This document shows positions 37,286 through 45,380 of a stretch of 64,000 nucleotides of DNA, piece after piece; the first letter of the stretch is position 1; the number at the start of each line of letters is the position of its first letter. The DNA comes from Segatella copri. Lineage in GTDB: Bacteria; Bacteroidota; Bacteroidia; Bacteroidales; Bacteroidaceae. The stretch spans positions 2,822,001 through 2,886,000 of the forward strand of contig NZ_CP156891.1 of assembly GCF_019249795.2 (NCBI RefSeq), written 5' to 3'. The notes under the pieces are model-generated. The model ran no database searches. It was given only the letters and a program-made list of their open reading frames with translations, and had not been told where the DNA came from. The position numbers and the translations under genes were made by a program.

Positions 37286-37984
37286 TTACAGACTTTCGAG
37301 GAAAGCCTTGGTAACATTGAAAGAGCCTTCAGCCATTTTAGCCCAGAAGTCGAAATACTGCTGTGCCTTGGTATCTTTCAGCGGTACATCGCTGATGATG
37401 CGGAAGGAGATGAAAGGCGTCTTGTAGATGTGGCAGGTCTGGGCGATAGAGCAGCTCTCCATATCCACCGCCATCGCCTGAGGGAAGTGTTCCAGGATAG
37501 AGCGCATCTTCTCCTTGCTGTCTACAAACCATTCGCCGCTCACAATCTGTCCGGCGTGGATCTTCGGGTGCCTGTTGCCCGGCAGGTTGTTGATGGCGAG
37601 TGCCTTCTCCACATATTCCTTAGGTGTTTTGAAGAAAGCAGGCATGCCTAGAATCTGTCCGAATTCGCATTCCTCGCCGCAATAGGCATCATGGTAAACG
37701 CAGTTGGTTGCCACCACCACCTCAGTCACGTTGAGGTTGATATCAGCGCCTCCAGCCACGCCTGAAGAGATGACGAGGTCAGGGTGATAGTTGTCAATCA
37801 TTTCTACGGCACCTATGGTACTGTTCACCTTACCGATGCCGCATTGCTGCATCACCACCTCGTTATTGCCTATCTTTCCGATAACGAAGTCCTTATAGTT
37901 TTTTCTCTCAACCTGCGATTCGGTCAATAATGTTTTGAGTTGCGCGAACTCCTTGTCCATCGCAACGATAATTCCTATTTTCAT
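37286..37984 (-). CDS. mtnN: 5'-methylthioadenosine/S-adenosylhomocysteine nucleosidase
   Basis: 232 residues. Pfs family: MKIGIIVAMDKEFAQL, GIGKVNSTIGAVEMI, VISSGVAGG and VDMESCSIAQTCHIYKTPFISFRIISD with the catalytic acidic residues. It removes adenine from MTA and SAH. 23 bp ahead of luxS. Confidence 0.95.
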   Translation of the reverse strand: MKIGIIVAMDKEFAQLKTLLTESQVERKNYKDFVIGKIGNNEVVMQQCGIGKVNSTIGAVEMIDNYHPDLVISSGVAGGADINLNVTEVVVATNCVYHDAYCGEECEFGQILGMPAFFKTPKEYVEKALAINNLPGNRHPKIHAGQIVSGEWFVDSKEKMRSILEHFPQAMAVDMESCSIAQTCHIYKTPFISFRIISDVPLKDTKAQQYFDFWAKMAEGSFNVTKAFLESL

Positions 37985-38006
37985 ATTCTATACTAACTTT
38001 TGGGTG

Positions 38007-38014
38007 CAAAGTTA
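38007..38014 (-). promoter_or_regulatory. -7 element for mtnN-luxS
   Basis: Minus strand TAACTTTG, 23 bp upstream of the mtnN start; a TTG lies 22 bp further (38037-38039). Confidence 0.65.
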
Positions 38015-38084
38015 CTAAAAATATTGCAGAGAGAAGCAAAGTTTAAGGAGTTTTTAAGGAAAAAGGCTTTTAAAGGTAAAAAAG

Positions 38085-38122
38085 TAAAAAAAGCCCCCGA
38101 TGCGTGATGCACCGGGGGCTTT
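38085..38122 (-). terminator. Terminator after the smalltalk gene
   Basis: AAGCCCCCG (38091-38099) pairs with CGGGGGCTT (38113-38121); a T-rich tail follows on the minus strand. Confidence 0.88.
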
Positions 38123-38157
38123 GCTATGTCGAATCAGAATTTAAAAACATCTTTTTT

Positions 38158-38256
38158 TTACACGCTACAGCTGGTAACTCCGAGCGTAGTAGCGATGGCT
38201 GTGAGGAAGGAGATTGCAATCTGCAAAATCGTTTTCCAGGTATTTGCTTTCATCAT
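38158..38256 (-). CDS. Smalltalk protein (32 aa)
   Basis: 32 residues: begins MMKANTWKTILQIAISFL and ends TAIATTLGVTSCSV. This matches the tiny 'smalltalk' family of Bacteroidota, encoded just downstream of HU-like DNA-binding genes, with a hydrophobic helix and a near-terminal Cys that can look like a lipobox. Function unknown. It sits 97 bp after the HU-like gene on the same strand and has its own terminator. Confidence 0.85.
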   Translation of the reverse strand: MMKANTWKTILQIAISFLTAIATTLGVTSCSV

Positions 38257-38353
38257 CTTTATTATTATTTTTTAATGTTAAGTGTTATATGTTAATATTA
38301 ACTTGGCGAGGGGGATACGCTAGCTTTCTACTTGCCGCCCTCAGGCGAGGGCT

Positions 38354-38887
38354 TTATTCAAGCCCGTCGCCGCCGCCCTGCGTACCACCGCCTTGGCTGG
38401 TGCCGTCGCCGCCGCCCTGTTCAGTGCCGCCACCGGTAGTACCACCGCCTGTGGTGCCCTCTCCGTCGGTGCCGATATTGCCGCCGTACTCCTGAATCTT
38501 GCACTTCTTGCGCAGCTCAGTATTGCTCCAGCTCTTCGTGTTTCTCACAATCAGGTGCACGCCCTCCACGCTGGCAGCCGTCACCTTCTCCTTGGTATCC
38601 TCCGCCTTGGAGCTCATACCGATGGAGAACAATCCGAGGTCAGAGAGACGCACGCTCTTGCCGTCGAGAATCAGCTCCTGCAGATGGTCGAGTGCATCCA
38701 TCAGCACACCGTGGATGGTACCTCGTGAGTAAGGCGAGCCGTTGTCAGAGATATGCGATACGAATCCCTCGAAGTCCACTTCGCGGTCAGTTACCGCAGC
38801 CGCATACCACTTCTTCTTACCTGCGTTTTCACCAGTCTGAGGTGTGCGCTGTACTTTACGATATTTCAATGTTCCTTTTACTTCCAT
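38354..38887 (-). CDS. HU-like DNA-binding protein with Gly-rich tail
   Basis: 177 residues. An HU/IHF-like fold of the Bacteroidota type (MEVKGTLKYRKVQRTPQTGENA; later GSPYSRGTIHGVLMDALDHLQELILDGKSVRLSDLGLFSIGMSSKAEDT), then a Gly/Thr/Gln-rich tail (about residues 145-177, TTGGGTTGGGTEQGGGDG). These proteins bind DNA as dimers; the tail is not part of the fold. Probably co-transcribed with smalltalk. Confidence 0.85.
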   Translation of the reverse strand: MEVKGTLKYRKVQRTPQTGENAGKKKWYAAAVTDREVDFEGFVSHISDNGSPYSRGTIHGVLMDALDHLQELILDGKSVRLSDLGLFSIGMSSKAEDTKEKVTAASVEGVHLIVRNTKSWSNTELRKKCKIQEYGGNIGTDGEGTTGGGTTGGGTEQGGGDGTSQGGGTQGGGDGLE

Positions 38888-38971
38888 AATCTTAATTTTT
38901 TAAAGGGTTAATAAATTGTTAACTTTGTGGGTTACGCTTTGTCGAGTGCAGCCTTTCTTCGAACGACGATG

Positions 38972-39002
38972 CAAAGATACTGCAATTTCCCGATGCCACC
39001 AA
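38972..39002 (-). promoter_or_regulatory. Promoter of the HU-like gene
   Basis: Minus strand TTG (39000-39002), 20-bp spacer, TATCTTTG (38972-38979). Leader about 80 nt. Confidence 0.7.
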
Positions 39003-39185
39003 ATTTCAGCGTGTGATAAGGCGCGATTTTCAGCACACTTTCAATCCGAAACCTGTTAAACAATCTAACTTGCCGTTTTGCGCCCCGCGACTCATACTTT
39101 TTCAGAGAGGAAAACATAGAGTTGCGCACTTAAATACTTTGTTTACAATAAAATAGAAAGATACAAAATGGCATAAGAAATCTCC

Positions 39186-39367
39186 CTCAGTTCCTCAGAA
39201 CTCAGTTCCTCAGTTTTTCTCTGACCCTTCACTTTTATCTTAATTTAGAAGTTTATTATATATATAATATATATTATATATATAATAAAATATAATTACT
39301 TACAATTTGTAACCATCAAGTATACCCCCTAGAACAAAACTGAGGAACTGAGTTCTGAGGAACTGAG
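39186..39367. repeat. Nested inverted repeat: perfect 32-bp arms around a 36-bp AT palindrome
   Basis: Arms at 39186-39217 and 39336-39367 are perfect reverse complements; each arm is itself a tandem of CTCAGTTCCTCAG separated by AA. Between them 39253-39288 is a perfect palindrome of TA/AT steps. Non-coding; lies between the HU-like gene and the chimeric mob gene. Confidence 0.92.
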
Positions 39368-39370
39368 TCA

Positions 39371-39520
39371 TTATCGCCGGTAAAAAGATACTGTTTTCCT
39401 ATCCCTTACGTCGCGTTTCACGATATCCCTTATCTTTTTACGGTAGCTCCTTGCAATACTCCCGTTCTCCAGTTCTATCCTTCTCCTGATTCTATTGACA
39501 ACTTGCCCATTTTCTCAATT
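39371..39520 (-). pseudogene. Possible C-terminal coding fragment, unrecognised
   Basis: Minus strand stays open for about 47 codons ending at TAA 39371-39373, with a basic sequence (GSIARSYRKKIRDIVKRDVR and so on). No start codon. It may be the tail of a deleted mobile-element gene. The rest of 39520-39750 shows nothing clear. Confidence 0.25.
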
Positions 39521-39750
39521 TTTAAAAGAAAAGAACGCCTAAAAAGGCAAAAAATAGCAAAATAGAGCATTTGTTTTGAGTTTCAAGTGGTTGTGGCAGT
39601 CTTTGGCTTTAGTTGTCAGTGACAAGGAAATGAGGAAAAAGCAGATTAGAGAAGTAGAAACGCTTTCAAATCATTACCCAATGGAAACGCCCTAATAAGC
39701 ATTTTTAACGGTGGCGGTTCATATTTCCCCATTCTGCGTAGGTTTTGGCT

Positions 39751-39780
39751 TTGCCATGCAACTCTCATAGTTTAATTTTG
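39751..39780 (+). promoter_or_regulatory. Promoter of the integrase/mob chimera
   Basis: TTG (39751-39753), 19-bp spacer, TAATTTTG (39773-39780); start ATG at 39804. Confidence 0.8.
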
Positions 39781-39803
39781 CACCGAACAAAAAAGTAAGA
39801 ATT

Positions 39804-41144
39804 ATGAGATGCACTTTCAAGACAGTCTTCTATGTAAATGGAAGCAAGGAGAGAAACGGAATTGTCCCTATCATGGGACGTGTGACAATCAACGGAACTA
39901 TCGCACAGTTCAGTTGCAAGCAGAGCGTTACCAAGGCTATCTGGGATGCCAAGGGCAACAGAGCCATCGCCCACCGCATCAAGACGGCAGGCATCAAGCG
40001 TAAGATAACCAACGACCAGGTGAGGGTGATAAGAACCATGCTGTCTGGAACGCACGAGGACATGATGAACATCGCAGCCAATGGGCAGCTTGATGATTGG
40101 TGCAACGACAGCTTGAAATGGTTACAAGACACGTTTGGCAAGGAAAATGTTGTTTCGGTTGTTCTGCACATGGACGAGCACACGCCACACCTCCATGCCT
40201 CCATCGTTCCAATAGTGATAGGCGAGCGGAGAAAGGCAAGAAGCAAACCTACGGAAGAGGGCAAGCGGACATACCGCAAGAAAGCCAATGCCGTGAGACT
40301 GTTTGCCGATGATGTGCTCAACCGAGACAAAATGATTGGCTATCACGACAGCTACGCTGAAGCCATGGGCAAGTATGGCTTGAAGCGAGGTGTCCGTGGA
40401 TCAGATGCGAGACATACCACCACGACACAGTATTACCGCAACATCAAACGAGAGACGGAGAGACTCCAAAACTGCATGAAACTGCTGCAATCCGATGTGG
40501 AGGAAGCGGAGCGATTGCTCAAACAGACCAAGAGTGAAATCAACACGGAGAAGCTACAGGCAGCCAAGACGGAAGCCAAGACTGCCTTTGTGTCGAAGAT
40601 TGGTTCTCTTTTGGGTAGTGGAAAATTGAAGGAGGTGGAGCAACACAACCGAAAGTTGTGCGAGCTTGTGACAGACCGAGAGCAATACATTGACGAACTC
40701 CATGAGAAAATTCAGCGAACGGAGGACAGTCACAGCAAACAACTTGACGAGATGCAGCGGAAGCACCAATCGGAGGTCGCGAATTTGGAGAGCAAGCACT
40801 CCACGGAGGTAACGATGCTCAACGACATCATCCGCAAAGCCAAGCGTTGGTTCCCGATGTTGGAGGCACGCTTGCAAATGGAAGACCTGTGCAGGAAGAT
40901 AGGATTCACAGTCGAGCAAATCGGAGTGCTTCTGACCGGAAAGGCACTCAACTTTAGCGGTTCACTCTATTCCGAGGAACACAGAAGAAAGTTCAATGTG
41001 GAGAATGCGGAAATCAAGGTGTTTTCTGATTCTACCAAGCCGAACCAACTGTTTTTGTATATCAATAGACAGCCTATTATAGAATGGTTCAAGGAGCAAT
41101 GGAATATCTCAAAAGATAGAAGAAATCATCATTTTCGATTATAA
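39804..41144 (+). CDS. Chimeric gene: tyrosine-integrase arm-binding N-terminus joined to MobV relaxase
   Basis: 446 residues. Residues 1 to about 54 (MRCTFKTVFYVNGSKERNGI, VPIMGRVTINGTIAQFSCKQ, SVTKAIWDAKGNRA) are the arm-DNA-binding start of Bacteroidota tyrosine integrases. From about residue 55 (IAHRIKTAGIKRKITNDQV) it becomes a MobV plasmid mobilisation relaxase: GTHEDM, the metal-binding HMDEHTPHLH (122-131), a long coiled coil (about 215-345) and a C-terminal region. The usual MobV N-terminus, about 60 residues, is missing. The join is in frame near base 39965. It probably arose by deletion between an integrase and a mob gene. Whether it nicks DNA is unknown. Confidence 0.8.
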   Translation: MRCTFKTVFYVNGSKERNGIVPIMGRVTINGTIAQFSCKQSVTKAIWDAKGNRAIAHRIKTAGIKRKITNDQVRVIRTMLSGTHEDMMNIAANGQLDDWCNDSLKWLQDTFGKENVVSVVLHMDEHTPHLHASIVPIVIGERRKARSKPTEEGKRTYRKKANAVRLFADDVLNRDKMIGYHDSYAEAMGKYGLKRGVRGSDARHTTTTQYYRNIKRETERLQNCMKLLQSDVEEAERLLKQTKSEINTEKLQAAKTEAKTAFVSKIGSLLGSGKLKEVEQHNRKLCELVTDREQYIDELHEKIQRTEDSHSKQLDEMQRKHQSEVANLESKHSTEVTMLNDIIRKAKRWFPMLEARLQMEDLCRKIGFTVEQIGVLLTGKALNFSGSLYSEEHRRKFNVENAEIKVFSDSTKPNQLFLYINRQPIIEWFKEQWNISKDRRNHHFRL

Positions 41145-41188
41145 TCAGATTTGTATCTTATGGCAAGGAGCAAGGAACAAACGCGCAA

Positions 41189-41331
41189 GGTTCTTCTCAA
41201 ATTTTAGTACAAAATCTTTCTCTAATTAATGATAAGAACCATTTGATAGTCTCCAGAACTCCATTTTATGTATAGCGGTAAATGTCTCCCAAAACCTATA
41301 TACATAAATGTAATAAAATTTAAGAAGAGCC
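41189..41331. mobile_element. MITE-like 143-bp relative of the ISL3 element
   Basis: Left end GGTTCTTCTCAAATTTTAGT (41189 on) is identical to the left end of the full ISL3 element at 48167. The right end (to 41331) resembles the full element's right end with about four mismatches in 30. No coding capacity. Flanks share AACGC but a clean 8-bp duplication is not seen. Confidence 0.75.
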
Positions 41332-41590
41332 AACGCAGCAAAATATATTTGTCTGCATGGGTATTTAGTACACACTACCTAAAACATTGAGAATGAGTGT
41401 ATCTTGCAATAAATAGTGCAGCTATTTCATAAAAACCACTAAAAGTCTTAGGTATCACTTGTAACACTTCTGTTGAAAATCAACCAGTTTGATATTCTAT
41501 GTGAAGTTTTTGTAAGCTCTAAACGCCTATACAGATATATTTGAATGTTTTTTATCCAGCAATCGTCCCTACGTATGCGTGATTTAAATT

Positions 41591-41628
41591 TAAACCTGTT
41601 GGCGAGTAAGAAATCGTCAACAGGTTTA
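41591..41628 (-). terminator. Terminator of the broken lipoprotein gene
   Basis: TAAACCTGTTG (41591-41601) pairs with CAACAGGTTTA (41618-41628); GCGA/TCGT extend the stem to 15 bp. It overlaps nothing else; stop codon is 3 bp away. The 260 bp before it hold no gene. Confidence 0.8.
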
Positions 41629-42419
41629 TATCATTTGTTCAGCAATGTAAAATCTATAGCTTGTACAAATCTATAATGTTCTTGAGTATTTGTATCTTCA
41701 AAAGAAAAAAGTTGATTTTTTATAATTTGCTCTAAATTAAAAATTTCCTTTTCTGTAATATCAGGTGCAAAAGTCAGAGAAAAACTGACTTCTTCTATTT
41801 TTCCACTTTGACCATCAAATACAGTTAAGCAAATGATTTTTTCATTTCTTTCGGCTAGATACTTTATACGTTCTTTTGAGAATACTTGTCTGACTATAGA
41901 ATCTACAGGGATACATTTGTTGATTTTTAAAGTACTAGATACAGCAATATTGGCAAAAGAGATTTTGTTTTGTGCATTTTTGATAATGTTCTCTTTTACT
42001 ATAAATGTTTTTCCTTTATATTTGAAACTTTGGGGTAAGATTGTACTGTTTTTTGAACTAGCCAAAGCGATACTTTTTGTATTTTTGCCAAAATTATTCC
42101 CTATAATATCTATAAGTTTTGCTACAAGCACATTGCTCATAACGTAATCTTTGTAAGGAGAAGGAGAACTTTCCTTGAAGTCCTGAGCAAATTGCCACCA
42201 AGAAATATTGTTATAACCAGATTCTACTGCGGTAAAATTTGGAAATGAAGATGTTGGATTAAATGAATACACCCAATTGATATATGAATTGTAATACTTA
42301 TTGCCAGAACCAACTAACTGTGTTCCATAAGGCGCATGAATAACATCTTGAATGAATTGTAAGCGGCTCCGCGTTTATACCTTGCATAATTCAAAAAAAA
42401 GCAGTAACAGCTGATTAAA

Positions 42420-42635
42420 TTAATGCTGTTGCTGCTTTTTCCATCGGTCAGGAAGTAAGTCTCTATATTTTTCTAATGGGGTATTGGGTTGCCATTCTAC
42501 AGTCTTTTCTATTACGTCGCATATGTATTCAAACAGATTAATGCCATTCAGCCTGCATGAGATTGCGATAGAATATAGGATAGCCGCCCGGCTTGCTCCT
42601 TCGTGCGAACCAAAGAACATTGAGTTTCTTCTTGA
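42420..42635 (-). pseudogene. IS66 transposase TnpC, C-terminal fragment
   Basis: Encodes SRRNSMFFGSHEGASRAAIL and on to the stop (LLPDRWKKQQQH), the conserved C-terminal end of IS66 transposases. It continues directly the frame that breaks at 45381 on the other side of the IS110 insertion: NYIERIQRYISL + SRRNSMFFGSHEG. The 2-bp GA present on both sides marks the insertion core. Confidence 0.9.
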
Positions 42636-42885
42636 TTCCTAAGACATAGCCAAATTTTTGAGCAACTTTTTGTGTTAATAAATACAAAAGAGGTATTTTG
42701 GAACATACAGGCACTAAAATATCGGTAGCAGAAATGGTCAAAAATGATTTTTCTGTTACAAATCAACACGGAACTCGTTCTTTTAATAGCGTGTGGCTAG
42801 ATTCCTAATTAGTTATCCGTGTTTGTGTCTTTACAAGACTCTAAATGGCAGTAGCACAGACTGCTATAGTTCACTTGTTTCGGAC

Positions 42886-43911
42886 TTATGATATTGCAAG
42901 TTTTTCATTGCTGCTCTTTGAATCCAACGGTTCCCATTTTCTGTTCTGCTTACCTATAGCGAACATTCTGAGAACAAGTTTGAACTTAACGGCATTCAAT
43001 GCCTTGCGTTTTGTGTCTGAATCTTGCTTACCTCCTAATTTACGGTTATAAAATGATTGTAACTCTGCATCATATTGTACAACAACTGTGGCCGCCATGG
43101 ATAGATCTGCTTTCGCCTGACCATCACAGCGTGCTGAAGGTCGGGGACGCCATTTCACACTGGTGCCTGAAGTGCGGAAGTGCGGTGCCACGCCGACATA
43201 ACTGGCATATTGCCTTGCTGTTTCAAAAGCGGTAAAGTTTCGGGTAATGACAATGACATTTATGGCATTGACGAAGCCTATTCCCGGTATTGTCAGAAGA
43301 TTCTTGTAAGTAGACAAGAGGCTATCGTCTGTAGCCAGCAACTTCTGTTCTTCCAACTCGATGTTCTCAATGTCACGGCTGAATTTTTTGATGTAGCCAT
43401 CATATAACTGGGCATCTTCCTTTGTGATGCATAGCTGTCTTCTGTTCATGAAGCATGTACGCTGTTCCACCAGGAACTTACGCTCATTCATCAGTGCCTT
43501 GAGTCTCTGCATGGTCTTGTCAGGCATATTATAAGGCTTGACACATTCAGTACCATTATAGCGATAGAGAAAGTCTGCAATCTTGGCAGAGTCAATCTTG
43601 TCGCTCTTGTCCTTGGGCCCCATGGGATAATGCTTTACCACATGGGTGGAGAGCATGCAGAACTGATAGTTCCTGGTATTAAGAAACTTCTCCAGCTCCA
43701 TGGAATAGCTGCCGGTGAACTCCATTCCGAAGAGACTGTTCGAGAGAACCACATGATTCTTCTTGAGCCATGTGCACATTTCGCCAAATCCCTTGCGGGA
43801 ATTGTTGAATACATCGTGAGAAAAGTCCTTAATTGGGGTTTCTTCACAGAAAATTGATACGTCAATGACATTTTTTGAGATGTCGATGCCGATAAATGAT
43901 TTATTTTTCAT
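42886..43911 (-). CDS. IS110-family transposase (element A)
   Basis: About 341 residues from ATG 43909-43911 (MKNKSFIGIDISKN); a start at 43926 would add five residues. RuvC-like DEDD site: GIDIS, EFTGSY, and DKSDKIDSAKIADFL; the C-terminal Tnp_20 region has TIPGIGFVNAINVIV and the nucleophile-bearing SGTSVKWRPR. IS110 recombinases use a bridge RNA from the element's own end to choose target and donor. Complete, no frameshift. The sequence differs clearly from the neighbouring IS110 transposase. Confidence 0.9.
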   Translation of the reverse strand: MKNKSFIGIDISKNVIDVSIFCEETPIKDFSHDVFNNSRKGFGEMCTWLKKNHVVLSNSLFGMEFTGSYSMELEKFLNTRNYQFCMLSTHVVKHYPMGPKDKSDKIDSAKIADFLYRYNGTECVKPYNMPDKTMQRLKALMNERKFLVEQRTCFMNRRQLCITKEDAQLYDGYIKKFSRDIENIELEEQKLLATDDSLLSTYKNLLTIPGIGFVNAINVIVITRNFTAFETARQYASYVGVAPHFRTSGTSVKWRPRPSARCDGQAKADLSMAATVVVQYDAELQSFYNRKLGGKQDSDTKRKALNAVKFKLVLRMFAIGKQNRKWEPLDSKSSNEKLAIS

Positions 43912-43929
43912 ACCTTTGTACCGCATTTT

Positions 43930-44110
43930 GTAGGAAGGAGCTCTCTATGTCAGGGTAAGCCACATCTTTTAAAAGCTTCCACGGCTAATTCCCTAAACGG
44001 CACTTGACCTGGCATTTCAGGCTGGGGAGACTAGATCAGGGAAAGGTCTTTGTCTAAGACAAAATAGTTCACTACCCCCGTCCGGAGTTCCTTCCATTTC
44101 AGATGCTCCG
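43930..44110 (-). ncRNA. Candidate bridge RNA region of IS110 element A
   Basis: Non-coding left end upstream of the transposase. Minus strand: -7-like TACCTTTG (44113-44120), then at once a 5' hairpin CCGGAG (44106-44111) / CTCCGG (44082-44087), then TTGTCT/AGACAA, then a large loop closed by TTCCCT/AGGGAA (43989-43994, 44038-44043) that contains CCTG/CAGG. This promoter, 5' stem-loop, internal-loop, ORF order is that of known IS110 bridge RNAs. Structure was drawn by eye. Confidence 0.5.
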
Positions 44111-44198
44111 GCAAAGGTAGTGAAAAAAACGCAGACAAAAGACTTAGTCGGGAAATAGTTATGCTCTAAGAAGTGCGATAGTTCACTTTTGCTGCATT

Positions 44199-45224
44199 TT
44201 AGTTCTTATATGCATCTGTCTCCACATATGGTGTTCCACGCTTTATCACGGCAAACATACGAAGGACCAGCTTGAACTTGACGGCATTGAGCACGATGCC
44301 ACCGCATTTTTCCTTTCTCTTGCGTATCCAATAGTCTCTTATTGAAGGATTGTTCCTTATGGCGGAAAGGACAGCTATGGATAAGTCTGCCTTGGCTTCA
44401 GAAAAGCCTTTCTTGGAAACCCCCGTTTTCTTTCTTACTGAGGTACCAGATTCCTTTTTAAAAGGGGCTATTCCTATGTAACAGGCATATTTGCGAGGAT
44501 TGCTGATTGCAGTGAAATTTTCCGTCAATACAATGGTTTCCAACGCTATGATGCGACCAATGCCAGGAATGGAGGTCAGCAGATTGTAATTCTTTCTGAT
44601 GCTTGTATCTTCATTCATGTAGCTGTCAATCTCTTTGTCTATTGCTTTCTGGTTTTCCTGCATGTTCTTCAGCAGGAGTTTCTTGCGTTCAACGGATAAG
44701 TCTGTATCGTATGCGCTGATATCATGAAGCTGCTGCTTATAGAGAGTTGACTGCTTGGTGTTCTGCTTACGCTCTGCCAGCAATCTCTTCAACTTGAAAT
44801 AGACAGGTGAAGGAAGTTTGGAGGGATTGCGAAGAATCTTCTTGTGGTTCTGCTCACAATAGATTGCTATTCTGAAAGCATCCAGTTCATCAGTCTTGAT
44901 ACGGTCTAGAGAGCGCTGGTCATCATCCAAGTCTGGCTCGAAGCGATGCATTTTGCGAGGTTCCACCATACCATAGATATATTCTTTGGATTCCAGCCAT
45001 AATCTGAAGTTTTGGTTATAGAGTCCAGTATATTCCATACAGAACAAAAAGGTATCGAAGTCTTTTCCTACCTTTGCGACCCAGGAGCCAATCTTTTTGA
45101 ACCCAGCATCATCATTGCTCACCTTAATATGAGCATTCTTCCAGTCGATGGTTTCACCATCATAATAAGCAAGGTCGAGAGTCTTCTTGGAGACATCTAC
45201 GCCAAAGTAAAGTTCCTTATCCAT
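44199..45224 (-). CDS. IS110-family transposase (element B)
   Basis: 341 residues. DEDD motifs GVDVSKKTLD, MEYTGLYNQN and DRIKTDELDAFRIA; C-terminal domain with SIPGIGRIIALETIVL and SGTSVRKKTGVSKKGF carrying the serine. Complete. Same orientation as element A's transposase but only moderately similar. It lies inside the IS66 transposase gene. Confidence 0.92.
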   Translation of the reverse strand: MDKELYFGVDVSKKTLDLAYYDGETIDWKNAHIKVSNDDAGFKKIGSWVAKVGKDFDTFLFCMEYTGLYNQNFRLWLESKEYIYGMVEPRKMHRFEPDLDDDQRSLDRIKTDELDAFRIAIYCEQNHKKILRNPSKLPSPVYFKLKRLLAERKQNTKQSTLYKQQLHDISAYDTDLSVERKKLLLKNMQENQKAIDKEIDSYMNEDTSIRKNYNLLTSIPGIGRIIALETIVLTENFTAISNPRKYACYIGIAPFKKESGTSVRKKTGVSKKGFSEAKADLSIAVLSAIRNNPSIRDYWIRKRKEKCGGIVLNAVKFKLVLRMFAVIKRGTPYVETDAYKN

Positions 45225-45363
45225 ATTATTGACATTTTAGCATTAAATGGAAACAAGAAAACATTTGGCTTGGCGAAGGACTGAATCAAAAAATAGTGAT
45301 ATTCTAGAGTGACATACAGTTCACCTTAACACCCGTTAACCAATTCGTTTAAACTTGTTTCCA
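45225..45363 (-). ncRNA. Candidate bridge RNA region of IS110 element B
   Basis: Minus strand -7 element TACCTTTG (45368-45375) at the very edge of the element, followed by a region enclosed by a perfect 10-bp stem TGGAAACAAG (45248-45257) / CTTGTTTCCA (45354-45363), with TTAAC/GTTAA inside (about 45325-45340). Size, place and promoter fit an IS110 bridge RNA. By-eye folding only. Confidence 0.5.
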
Positions 45364-45380
45364 GGTGCAAAGGTAAAAGA

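Larger units (their letters stand above)
42866..44177 (-). mobile_element. IS110-family element A
   Basis: 1312 bp bounded by the direct repeat ATAGTTCACTT (42866-42876 and 44178-44188), as expected when IS110 elements insert by recombination at a core sequence. A further ATAGTTCACT lies inside at 44064. Contains one transposase and a structured leader. Exact ends are inferred. Confidence 0.6.
42636..45380 (-). mobile_element. IS110-family element B, containing element A
   Basis: The segment inserted in IS66 tnpC. Ends are set by the two halves of tnpC, with GA (42634-42635 and 45379-45380) as the shared core. It holds the 341-residue transposase at 44199-45224, its leader, and a second IS110-family element (42866-44177). 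Without element A its length is 1433 bp, usual for IS110. About 230 bp at 42636-42865 would be its right end; no gene seen there. Confidence 0.7.

Noticed and set aside
38932..39129. 65-codon minus-strand frame before the HU-like gene
   Set aside because: Overlaps the HU-like promoter; no recognisable sequence.
42538..42769. Two overlapping minus-strand open frames of about 70 codons
   Set aside because: Shadows and junction frames of the broken IS66 tnpC and IS110 end.
43911..43918. Plus-strand promoter TACCTTTG antisense to IS110 leader
   Set aside because: Overlaps the transposase start codon region and has no -33 TTG; probably chance.
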